From Chromatiales bacterium (GTDB taxonomy: Bacteria; Pseudomonadota; Gammaproteobacteria; UBA6429; Thiohalophilaceae): 5,884 nt of DNA. A program made the position numbers and the translations under genes. Below, piece after piece: positions 1 through 5,884 of this stretch. A model generated the notes under the pieces. The model had not been told where the DNA came from, did not search any database, and saw nothing but the letters and a program-made list of their open reading frames with translations. The DNA lies in the NCBI GenBank assembly GCA_027057985.1, contig JALUTJ010000113.1, forward strand, positions 1 through 5,884. The letters run 5' to 3'. Within the stretch, counting starts at the first letter, position 1; every line of letters starts with the position of its first letter.

Positions 1-536
1 ATCGCGATACCTCGGGCTGTCTTGTCGTGGCGAAAAAACGCAGTGCATTGCGGCGTCTGCATGAACAACTGCGCCAGGGGACGATGGACAAGCGTTATCT
101 CGCCCTCTTAAAAGGTAAATGGCAGGGCACATCACGCTGGATCGATGCACCTTTACTTAAAAACGTGGTGCGCTCAGGTGAACGTATGGTCTTTGTCGAT
201 GATAAGGGTAAACCGGCTCGCAGCCAGTTTATTCCTTACTGCGTGACGCAGATGGCCAGCCTGATGACCGTTAAACTCGATACCGGGCGTACCCACCAGA
301 TCCGGGTTCATGCCCAGTACAGCGGCCACCCCGTTGCCGGGGATGAAAAATACGGGGATGAGGCATTTAATCAACAGATGAAGTCACTGGGACTGAAACG
401 ACTGTTCCTGCATGCTCATACGCTCTCATTTACCCTGCCAGAAGTTGAAAGCGGCAAAGACATCACTATAAATGTGCAGGCACCACTTGATAACGACCTG
501 GTAAAGGTGCTGAAAAAACTGGATATCGAATTATGA
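1..536 (+). CDS. rluC: Ribosomal large subunit pseudouridine synthase C, 3' part only
   Basis: RluC isomerises specific uridines in 23S rRNA to pseudouridine (955, 2504 and 2580 in E. coli) in the cytoplasm. The open frame runs from the window edge, so the 5' part, including the expected N-terminal S4 RNA-binding domain, lies outside. The first complete codon is at base 3 and reads RDTSGCLVVAKKRSAL, the segment that follows the catalytic Asp in the family motif HRLDRDTSG. Bases 1-2 (AT) fit the end of that Asp codon. The second family motif, GRTHQIRVH, is at 285-311, followed by GHPVAGDEKYGD. About 177 residues are visible, against roughly 320 for the whole family member. A GTG at 27 is an internal Val, not a start. 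The TGA stop overlaps the next gene's ATG (ATGA, 533-536), which suggests translational coupling. RluD or RluA is less likely, because the KKRSALRRLHEQLR stretch is RluC-like. Confidence 0.93.
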   Translation, partial: RDTSGCLVVAKKRSALRRLHEQLRQGTMDKRYLALLKGKWQGTSRWIDAPLLKNVVRSGERMVFVDDKGKPARSQFIPYCVTQMASLMTVKLDTGRTHQIRVHAQYSGHPVAGDEKYGDEAFNQQMKSLGLKRLFLHAHTLSFTLPEVESGKDITINVQAPLDNDLVKVLKKLDIEL

Positions 537-1186
537 ACCACGAGGCAAAGCTGATCGTTTTTGACTGGGACGGTACCCTGATGGACTCGGTAGCGCATAT
601 CGTCCACTCTTTGCAGTGTGCCATCGATGATCTCGATCTTGAACCCAAAACCGACGAAGAACTCAAAAATATCATTGGTCTGGGTTTACGCGAGGCGCTG
701 GTCGCCCTTTACCCGCAAGGCACAGAAGCCGAATATACGGCATTGACATCGCATTACCGCGAACACTTTTTTGATAGCAGCAAGCACAGTGGCTCTCTTT
801 TCGACGGTGCGCGTGAGCTGGTCAATGAGCTGGATAGAGCCGGGTATTATCTTGCGGTTGCCACTGGCAAGGGCCGCAACGGGCTGGACAAGGTGTTGAA
901 TGAAACCGGCATGGGGGCGTTCTTTCCCTTTACACGCTGTGCAGATGAAACCCACTCCAAGCCGCATCCTCAAATGTTACTCGATATTATCGACTGGTAC
1001 GGTGTCGATGCCCGTGAAACACTGATGATCGGTGATACCGAATATGATCTGCAAATGGCAAGTAATGCCCATGCTTCTGCTGTGGGTGTTACCTATGGTG
1101 TACATGAAGTACATCGACTCCAGCGTTGTAATCCATTAACCTGTGTTGATACTATTGATGATCTACATAACTGGCTTTTAAGTTAA
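533..1186 (+). CDS. HAD superfamily IA hydrolase (phosphoglycolate phosphatase-like)
   Basis: This is a 217-residue cytoplasmic phosphatase of haloacid dehalogenase subfamily IA. All four family motifs are present: motif I DWDGTLMDS (nucleophile D11, acid/base D13), motif II with T111 in VATGKGRNGL, motif III K143 in HSKPHP, and motif IV IGDTEYD with the Mg2+-binding acids D168 and D172. Residues about 20-85 form the helical cap that sets substrate choice. The length is typical. The ATG overlaps the rluC stop by 4 bp, and a weak GGA lies about 9 bases upstream, so this start is well supported. The gene directly follows rluC, a pairing I recall from Pseudomonas-type genomes, but the substrate is unknown. 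Resemblance to Gph is at family level only, so I give no symbol. The last third is more AT-rich than the start. It ends in TAA, followed by a 90-bp gap. Confidence 0.9.
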   Translation: MNHEAKLIVFDWDGTLMDSVAHIVHSLQCAIDDLDLEPKTDEELKNIIGLGLREALVALYPQGTEAEYTALTSHYREHFFDSSKHSGSLFDGARELVNELDRAGYYLAVATGKGRNGLDKVLNETGMGAFFPFTRCADETHSKPHPQMLLDIIDWYGVDARETLMIGDTEYDLQMASNAHASAVGVTYGVHEVHRLQRCNPLTCVDTIDDLHNWLLS

Positions 1187-1188
1187 TA

Positions 1189-1218
1189 CTGAAATTATAA
1201 CTGCAATACACATATTAT
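1189..1218 (+). promoter_or_regulatory. Weak sigma-70 promoter candidate for sppA
   Basis: A CTGAAA (-35-like, 4 of 6 matches, 1189-1194) lies 18 bp before TATTAT (-10-like, 5 of 6 matches, 1213-1218). Both sit in the AT-rich gap between the HAD gene and sppA. The expected start of transcription would be near 1225. It would give sppA a transcript of its own besides read-through from rluC. AT-rich DNA yields such matches by chance, so this is only a candidate. Confidence 0.3.
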
Positions 1219-1231
1219 CTTTAAATTAAAG
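1219..1231. repeat. Short inverted repeat in the sppA leader
   Basis: CTTTAA and TTAAAG form a perfect inverted repeat around a single central A. It lies in the 90-bp gap just after the -10 candidate, about where transcription would begin. It could be a half-site pair for a regulator, or chance in AT-rich DNA. It is too short and too AT-rich to be a terminator. Confidence 0.3.
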
Positions 1232-1276
1232 TAAAACTTTCCCTCGAATTGACTGAGTAAACAGGCAGGTAAGCGA

Positions 1277-2209
1277 ATGAATACTGAAAATGAATCCTGG
1301 AAGGAAAAAGCTCTGACCAACCTTGCTTATGATTCTTTAAAAGAACAGAAAAGACATCGGCGCTGGGGCATATTTTTTAAAACGATCTTTTTTATTTACC
1401 TGGTGGTAGCACTGATTACCATGTTGCCATCGGATACACCGGATCAACTCAGTAAGGCGAAGGATCATACTGCGCTGGTAGAAATCAAGGGCGTGATTGC
1501 CGATGGTGCTGAAGCCAGTGCTGATAATATCATTACCGGCTTACGTGCTGCCTTTAAAGAACCCAAAGCAAAAGCGGTAATCCTGCGAATCAATAGTCCA
1601 GGCGGTAGCCCGGTGCAGGCAGGTTATGTTTATGATGAAATCAAGCGCCTGCGTAAACTGCACAAGGACAAAAAAGTTTATGCCGTGATTACCGATATAT
1701 GTGCTTCCGGTGGCTATTATATCGCCGCTGCGGCGGATGAAATCTATGCTGACAAGGCCAGTATCGTTGGTTCAATTGGAGTACTGATGAATGGATTTGG
1801 TTTTACCGAGGCAATGAAAAAAGTTGGTGTAGAACGTCGTCTTTATACAGCGGGTGAACACAAGGGCTTTCTCGACCCATTTTCACAGGTAAATCCTGAT
1901 GAAAAGAAGCATATCGAGGGATTGTTATCAAATATTCATCAACAATTTATCAAGGCGGTTCGTGATGGTCGGGGTGAAAGATTACAGGAAGATGAGAATA
2001 CTTTTTCCGGCCTGGTCTGGACCGGGGAGGAAAGCGTTGCCATGGGGCTAACCGATGGTCTTGGCAGCAGTAGTTATGTGGCGCGGGATATTGTTAAAGC
2101 AGAAAAAATTGTTGATTACACGCCGCGACCAAATTATCTCGATCGTTTTGCAGAACGACTCGGTGTAACAATGGCAACTGCACTCAAGGGTAACTTTAAT
2201 CTGCAATAA
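1277..2209 (+). CDS. sppA: Signal peptide peptidase SppA, short (36K) type, S49 family
   Basis: SppA is a membrane-anchored serine protease that degrades signal peptides left in the inner membrane after secretion. The 310-residue protein has a basic N-terminal stretch (KEQKRHRR, residues 22-29) followed by one hydrophobic segment at about 31-50. This predicts a cytoplasmic N-terminus with the protease domain on the periplasmic side. The S49 domain follows, with INSPGGSP at 105-112, the nucleophile S144 in CASGGYY and the general base K196 in GEHKGFLDP. The 52-residue Ser-Lys spacing equals that of Bacillus SppA (S147/K199). It is the single-domain form, about half the length of E. coli SppA. 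The ATG start has AGGT at 1267-1270, six bases upstream. A 90-bp gap separates it from the HAD gene, so it may have its own promoter. It converges on bpt with a 5-bp gap. SohB is the nearest alternative name. Confidence 0.92.
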   Translation: MNTENESWKEKALTNLAYDSLKEQKRHRRWGIFFKTIFFIYLVVALITMLPSDTPDQLSKAKDHTALVEIKGVIADGAEASADNIITGLRAAFKEPKAKAVILRINSPGGSPVQAGYVYDEIKRLRKLHKDKKVYAVITDICASGGYYIAAAADEIYADKASIVGSIGVLMNGFGFTEAMKKVGVERRLYTAGEHKGFLDPFSQVNPDEKKHIEGLLSNIHQQFIKAVRDGRGERLQEDENTFSGLVWTGEESVAMGLTDGLGSSSYVARDIVKAEKIVDYTPRPNYLDRFAERLGVTMATALKGNFNLQ

Positions 2210-2214
2210 CAGTT

Positions 2215-2955
2215 TTAAAAGAACGGTCCTGCTGTCTTGTTAAGTGGTTGCCAGAATTCACCATTGAAAAATTCCAGTGGCTGGTAACGACTTTTATAAG
2301 ACATTTTATTGCTCTGCGGGTTCCAGTATCCCAGGTATAGATATTCAAGCCTTCTTTTTTTAACCTGTTCAAGTTGTGACAAAATGCCATAAACCCCGAG
2401 GCTGCGTTTTGCGTACTCCGGGTCAAAAAAAGTATAAACCGCCGATAGCCCATCTTCCAGCACATCGGTAACTGCAATCATAATGAGGTTGTCCTCAAGG
2501 TAAAATGCCAGCAGTATTGATTCGCTCCAGCTGGCCTTGAGCAAGTGTTCATAATCGTGGCGAGAGTCCTTGTCCATGCCGCCGCCTTTATGTCTTGCCT
2601 GCATGTATTTTCGATAGAGCTGGTAATGTTGTTCATCAAACTCAGCTGTGTGTTCCCTGATAACAAGATCCTGATTGCTTTTCGTAACTCGACGCTGGCT
2701 ACGATCAGGCTTGAAGCTCGCCGCTGGAATTCGTACCGGGATACAAAGGCCACAGTCGCGACAGAAGGGGCGATAAACATGATCACCACTGCGGCGAAAA
2801 CCGGCCTTTGCCAGGTAAGAGTAGTGTGCCATGGTCAGCGGAAACTCGGGATCGACAAACAGGGTTCGTGCCTGCTTTTCTGGCAGGTAGGAACATTCGT
2901 GATCGACCGTCACTTTAAATTTCAGCTCACCAGGAAATTCAGATAGATTATTCAT
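2215..2955 (-). CDS. bpt: Aspartate/glutamate leucyltransferase Bpt (R-transferase family)
   Basis: Bpt moves leucine from Leu-tRNA to proteins that begin with Asp or Glu, making them N-degron substrates for ClpS-ClpAP. The 246-residue protein has the family layout. The N-terminal ATE domain carries CSYLP (C21) and the cysteine cluster CRDCGLC (C65, C68, C71), with [12 protein letters not shown] between them. The C-terminal domain carries [11 protein letters not shown] (169-179), SLGVYGIL and YLYLGYW (205-211). I chose the ATG at 2955 because MNNLSE followed by [15 protein letters not shown] matches the usual family N-terminus and GGA lies about 9 bases upstream. A GTG at 2991 would add 12 residues, has no ribosome binding site and lies deeper in aat. 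The chosen start overlaps the aat end by 8 bp (2948-2955), which suggests coupled translation. The length and sequence are Bpt-like rather than those of eukaryotic arginyltransferase, but substrate choice (Leu or Arg) is inferred from family. Confidence 0.95.
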   Translation of the reverse strand: MNNLSEFPGELKFKVTVDHECSYLPEKQARTLFVDPEFPLTMAHYSYLAKAGFRRSGDHVYRPFCRDCGLCIPVRIPAASFKPDRSQRRVTKSNQDLVIREHTAEFDEQHYQLYRKYMQARHKGGGMDKDSRHDYEHLLKASWSESILLAFYLEDNLIMIAVTDVLEDGLSAVYTFFDPEYAKRSLGVYGILSQLEQVKKRRLEYLYLGYWNPQSNKMSYKSRYQPLEFFNGEFWQPLNKTAGPFF

Positions 2956-3652
2956 TGCCAATCGTCCAGGGGCGATTATCTCGCGCTTCACTTGTAAGTA
3001 TCTCGATAAATTCAGAACGAGGGATGAGGCGAGCGCCCAGACTTTGAAGGTGCTCAGTATAGATCTGGCAATCGATCAGTCGATAACCCTCTTTTTCCAG
3101 CCTGTGTGCAAGTTCAACGAAGGCAACCTTGGAAGCATCACTGACCCGGCTAAACATGGATTCACCAAAAAACACGTTGCCAATGGCTACACCATACAGC
3201 CCGCCGACCAGTTGTTCATCCTGCCAGCATTCAAAACTATGGGCATAACCTTCCTTATGCAGTTGAATATAGGCATCGATCATTTCATCGAGCAGCCATG
3301 TTTCTGTCTGTAGCTGTCCTTTTTCCAGCCGAGGCCGCGAACACTCGATAATCACCTTTTCAAACGCGGTATCGACGCGAATATTAAACTTTTTCTTACG
3401 CAGCGTTTTTGCCAGCGAGCGTGAGATTTTAACCTCGGAGGGAAAAAGTACCATCCTTGGATCGGGTGACCACCAGAGAACAGGCTGGCCTTCACTATAC
3501 CAGGGAAAGATACCCTGCTGGTAGGCTGCAAGCAGTCGTTCGCTGGAAAGATCTCCTCCTACTGCGAGCAGGCCATCGGGTTCGGTTAGCGCCAGTTCCA
3601 CATCCGGGAAGGCGGTACGATGCAGGGGATCAAGCAGGTAGGGTGCGCTCAT
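2948..3652 (-). CDS. aat: Leucyl/phenylalanyl-tRNA--protein transferase
   Basis: Aat transfers Leu or Phe from charged tRNA to proteins with N-terminal Lys or Arg, tagging them for ClpS-ClpAP. At 234 residues it has the same length as E. coli Aat. The diagnostic segments are in order: [13 protein letters not shown] (24-36), [10 protein letters not shown] (44-53), LWWSPDPR (59-66), YAHSFECW (136-143), GESMFSR (163-169) and RLIDCQ (191-196). E164, D194 and Q196 correspond to the catalytic-site residues Glu156, Asp186 and Gln188 of the E. coli enzyme, so it should be active. Residues 112-122 ([11 protein letters not shown]) depart from the usual TWI-type sequence before the conserved helix; I see no reason to think this breaks function. 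The ATG overlaps the stop of the DUF482 gene by 4 bp (ATGA on the - strand) and has no strong ribosome binding site, consistent with translational coupling. Its own end overlaps bpt. Confidence 0.97.
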   Translation of the reverse strand: MSAPYLLDPLHRTAFPDVELALTEPDGLLAVGGDLSSERLLAAYQQGIFPWYSEGQPVLWWSPDPRMVLFPSEVKISRSLAKTLRKKKFNIRVDTAFEKVIIECSRPRLEKGQLQTETWLLDEMIDAYIQLHKEGYAHSFECWQDEQLVGGLYGVAIGNVFFGESMFSRVSDASKVAFVELAHRLEKEGYRLIDCQIYTEHLQSLGARLIPRSEFIEILTSEARDNRPWTIGNE

Positions 3653-4788
3653 TTCTTATACGGGCTATGCTGGTTGAGTTGTTGAATATACTCTAGCATG
3701 CCTTGCTGTTCATGTTGAACAAATTGTTCGATGGCAATTTTGAATTCGGGATTGGCTATCCAGTGTGCAGACCAGGTCTTTGTCGGCAGGAAGCCTCTAG
3801 CAATCTTGTGCTCACCCTGAGCTCCAGGCTGAAAATACTTTAGTCCATTCTCAATGCAGTATTCCAGACCCTGGTAATAACAGGCTTCGAAATGTAACTG
3901 GTCAAAGTATTCAAAACAGCCCCAGTGCCGCCCATACAGGGTTTTCGTCCCTTTTATATTAAAGGCGCTAGCGACATACTCACCCTGGTGTTTTGCCATG
4001 ACCAGCAGGATATTGTCTGGCATGGTACGGGCAATTTCTTTGAAAAAGGATTTGCTCAGGGTAGGGATACCGCTTTTACGCTCAAAAGTGATTTCATAAA
4101 AGTGGTGGTAAATATCCCAGTGCTGATCATTTGCCGTGTGACCATCAAGCAACTCGAATTCAACCTCCTGTTCACGAACAAGGCGGCGCTCACGTTTAAT
4201 CTGTTTTCGTTTTTTGGATGTAAACTGCTGCAGAAAATCATCGAAGCTGGTGTAATCCTGGTTTTGCCAGTGAAACTGGCAGCCCAGCCGTAGCATAAAG
4301 TCGGGGTGCTGTTGAAAGTAGCGGGTATCGTTATCATTGGTAAACAGGCAGTGACAGGAAGAAAAATGATTCTGCTTGCAGTCATCGGTAATAGCCTGCA
4401 TCAGGCGATCTTTTATCGCCTTGCTATCCTGTTGCTGCTTTAGCAGTAGTCGTGGTCCAACTGCAGGCGTGTAGGGCACAGCAGTGACCAGCTTTGGATA
4501 ATAGGTCAGCCCGCTGCGTTCCCATGCGCTGGCCCAGGACCAGTCAAAGACAAATTCGCCATAGGAGTTATACTTGATATAGGCTGGTACCGCGGCAATA
4601 AGTTCATGGTCTTTACAGGCAAGAAAAAAGCGTGGCAACCAGCCAAATGTTTCACCGACGGCATTATGATCTTCAAGGGCTATTAGAAACTCATGACGCA
4701 GAAAAGGAAAGTCATTATCAACCAGTTTATTCCACTCATCGGCATCGATATCATGCAGGGTGGAAATAATTTTGATTTTATAACTCAC
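3649..4788 (-). CDS. FemAB-like / DUF482 protein, GNAT-fold (putative acyl or aminoacyl transferase)
   Basis: This 379-residue protein belongs to the FemAB-like family once called DUF482 and labelled peptidoglycan biosynthesis/recognition. Recognised stretches are PFLRHEFL (28-35), FGWLPRFF (48-55), [10 protein letters not shown] (77-86), YYPKL (96-100), FHWQN (172-176), the basic [11 protein letters not shown] (192-202) and the hallmark [13 protein letters not shown] (321-333). Members are predicted to have a tandem acetyltransferase-like fold related to FemX, which uses aminoacyl-tRNA. The substrate of this family is not established as far as I know. No signal peptide or membrane segment is visible, so it is probably cytoplasmic. 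The start is GTG, the only usable start between the PilZ stop, 14 bases upstream, and the conserved N-terminus. I see no Shine-Dalgarno, so it may depend on coupling. Its TGA overlaps the aat ATG. The family call is firm; the activity is unknown. Confidence 0.88.
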   Translation of the reverse strand: MSYKIKIISTLHDIDADEWNKLVDNDFPFLRHEFLIALEDHNAVGETFGWLPRFFLACKDHELIAAVPAYIKYNSYGEFVFDWSWASAWERSGLTYYPKLVTAVPYTPAVGPRLLLKQQQDSKAIKDRLMQAITDDCKQNHFSSCHCLFTNDNDTRYFQQHPDFMLRLGCQFHWQNQDYTSFDDFLQQFTSKKRKQIKRERRLVREQEVEFELLDGHTANDQHWDIYHHFYEITFERKSGIPTLSKSFFKEIARTMPDNILLVMAKHQGEYVASAFNIKGTKTLYGRHWGCFEYFDQLHFEACYYQGLEYCIENGLKYFQPGAQGEHKIARGFLPTKTWSAHWIANPEFKIAIEQFVQHEQQGMLEYIQQLNQHSPYKK

Positions 4789-4802
4789 AACGACAAGGAA
4801 GT

Positions 4803-5468
4803 TTATTCATTGATACTTAGCATCTGTTCATAAATAAAAGCATGCAGGACAAGTTTGTCGTGGTTTTCCGGCATCAGAAATTCAATGCCAAACTGATTTT
4901 TATCACCATGCACATTATGACGACGTATCACACCACTGATATTCAGGTACTGCGGCATGGCCGCAACATTGACCTTGCAGGTAATCGATATATCATCTCC
5001 GACATCACCGATAATCTCTGGCGTTGTCAGTTGTGCACCAGCGGTGCTGATATTGTCCATTGATGCACTTATCCCTTCCTGATCCATCTTGCCCGGCATT
5101 TCATTCTGTACCGATACAATAAGACTGCATTCGATGCGTTCGGCCTTGCGTACGGTAATGGATTCAAGGGTTTCAGGGTAGGTGAGATGCAGGTGCGGGT
5201 AGGGACGTGAAGTACTGTGTATCGTGGTAGAGGTAAAGCCCTTGGCAGAATTGCCACTGACCATGCGAACGATAAACTTTTGTTCGTTATCCACCCGAAG
5301 CGCTACGCCATCAACCCGTGGTGTTGTAACGATAATACTTTTGCCTTGCTGGAAACCGAGAAAACGAACGTAATGCCGATCATCTTCATTACCAGGATAA
5401 AACTGTAGCTGTATGCTATTTCCAATACAGTGCTTAAATTCAAGCAGTTGTTTTTTATCGTCCGCCAT
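4803..5468 (-). CDS. PilZ-domain c-di-GMP receptor, YcgR-like
   Basis: This 221-residue protein has two parts: an N-terminal beta-rich region (about 10-100) resembling the PilZN/YcgR N-terminal domain, and a C-terminal PilZ domain (about 105-217). Both c-di-GMP-binding motifs are intact: RxxxR as RKAER (R107, R111) and NxSxxG as NISTAG (N139, S141, G144). It is therefore predicted to bind the second messenger, as YcgR does when it slows the flagellar motor. No flagellar gene is nearby, so its target is not shown by context. No signal peptide or membrane helix is seen. The ATG at 5468 is followed by MADDKKQLLEFK. I see no clear Shine-Dalgarno and no convincing promoter in the 72 bases after trxB. 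It ends 14 bases before the DUF482 start. The PilZ assignment is strong; the N-terminal domain name is less sure. Confidence 0.9.
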   Translation of the reverse strand: MADDKKQLLEFKHCIGNSIQLQFYPGNEDDRHYVRFLGFQQGKSIIVTTPRVDGVALRVDNEQKFIVRMVSGNSAKGFTSTTIHSTSRPYPHLHLTYPETLESITVRKAERIECSLIVSVQNEMPGKMDQEGISASMDNISTAGAQLTTPEIIGDVGDDISITCKVNVAAMPQYLNISGVIRRHNVHGDKNQFGIEFLMPENHDKLVLHAFIYEQMLSINE

Positions 5469-5488
5469 TAAAACTGTTTTTTATCCAT

Positions 5489-5523
5489 AAAAACAAGGTG
5501 ACAGACCGGAGAGCCCGGTCTGT
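5489..5523 (-). terminator. Rho-independent terminator after trxB
   Basis: ACAGACCGG (5501-5509) and CCGGTCTGT (5515-5523) form a perfect 9-bp GC-rich stem around a 5-base loop. Read on the - strand, the stem is followed after four bases by TTGTTTTT (5496 down to 5489), so it points the same way as trxB. On the + strand no T-run follows. The four-base gap before the T-run makes it less than ideal, so some read-through into the PilZ gene is possible. Confidence 0.65.
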
Positions 5524-5540
5524 ACAAAGTTAATAATTAA

Positions 5541-5884
<344 letters not shown>

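Noticed and set aside
27..536. A short stand-alone gene starting at GTG 27
   Set aside because: The frame stays open to the window edge and the upstream codons encode the RluC active-site motif, so this is the 3' part of a longer gene.
2261..2280. Hairpin CCATTG/CAGTGG inside the bpt end as a terminator
   Set aside because: The stem is six pairs including a wobble pair, the loop is eight bases, and no T-run follows on either strand.
2545..2946. 133-residue open frame on the + strand
   Set aside because: It lies wholly antisense to bpt, whose family motifs are continuous, and its translation shows no recognisable domain.
2215..2991. Longer bpt starting at GTG 2991
   Set aside because: The extra 12 residues do not match the family N-terminus, no ribosome binding site precedes the GTG, and it would overlap aat by 44 bp.
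3925..4293. 122-residue open frame on the + strand
   Set aside because: It lies antisense to the DUF482 gene, has no ribosome binding site or family resemblance, and is best explained as a shadow of the real frame.

Overview
The window is a stretch of chromosomal housekeeping DNA from a gammaproteobacterium of roughly middling GC content. The evidence is the protein content: an RluC-type pseudouridine synthase followed by a HAD hydrolase and a short SppA peptidase, facing a trxB / aat / bpt cluster. I associate this type of gene order with Pseudomonas and related gammaproteobacteria. Having both Aat and Bpt fits Pseudomonas/Vibrio-like lineages and argues against Escherichia, which has Aat only. 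I cannot name a genus. No mobile element, CRISPR array, rRNA or tRNA is visible.

Layout. Bases 1-2209 run on the + strand: the 3' part of rluC (cut by the window edge at its catalytic Asp codon), a HAD phosphatase gene joined to it by an ATGA overlap, a 90-bp AT-rich gap with a weak promoter candidate, then sppA. Bases 2215-5884 run on the - strand, in transcription order: the 3' part of trxB (cut by the window edge), a hairpin terminator, a PilZ-domain gene, a FemAB-like/DUF482 gene, aat, and bpt. The two blocks converge with only 5 bp between the sppA and bpt stop codons.

How the genes work together. Aat and Bpt are the two tRNA-dependent transferases of the bacterial N-degron pathway. Aat adds Leu/Phe to N-terminal Lys/Arg, and Bpt adds Leu to N-terminal Asp/Glu, so that ClpS-ClpAP can take the protein; ClpS and ClpA are not in the window. 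They overlap each other, and aat also overlaps the upstream DUF482 gene, whose product belongs to the same broad acetyltransferase-like fold group. This gives a tightly packed run of three probable GNAT-fold transferases. The gene heading this run after the trxB terminator encodes a YcgR-like PilZ protein with both c-di-GMP-binding motifs intact. The + strand block combines 23S rRNA modification (RluC), an uncharacterised small-molecule phosphatase, and membrane signal-peptide clearance (SppA).

Nothing here is clearly a new system. The most interesting lead is the co-arrangement of a c-di-GMP receptor and a FemAB-like protein with the two N-degron transferases.
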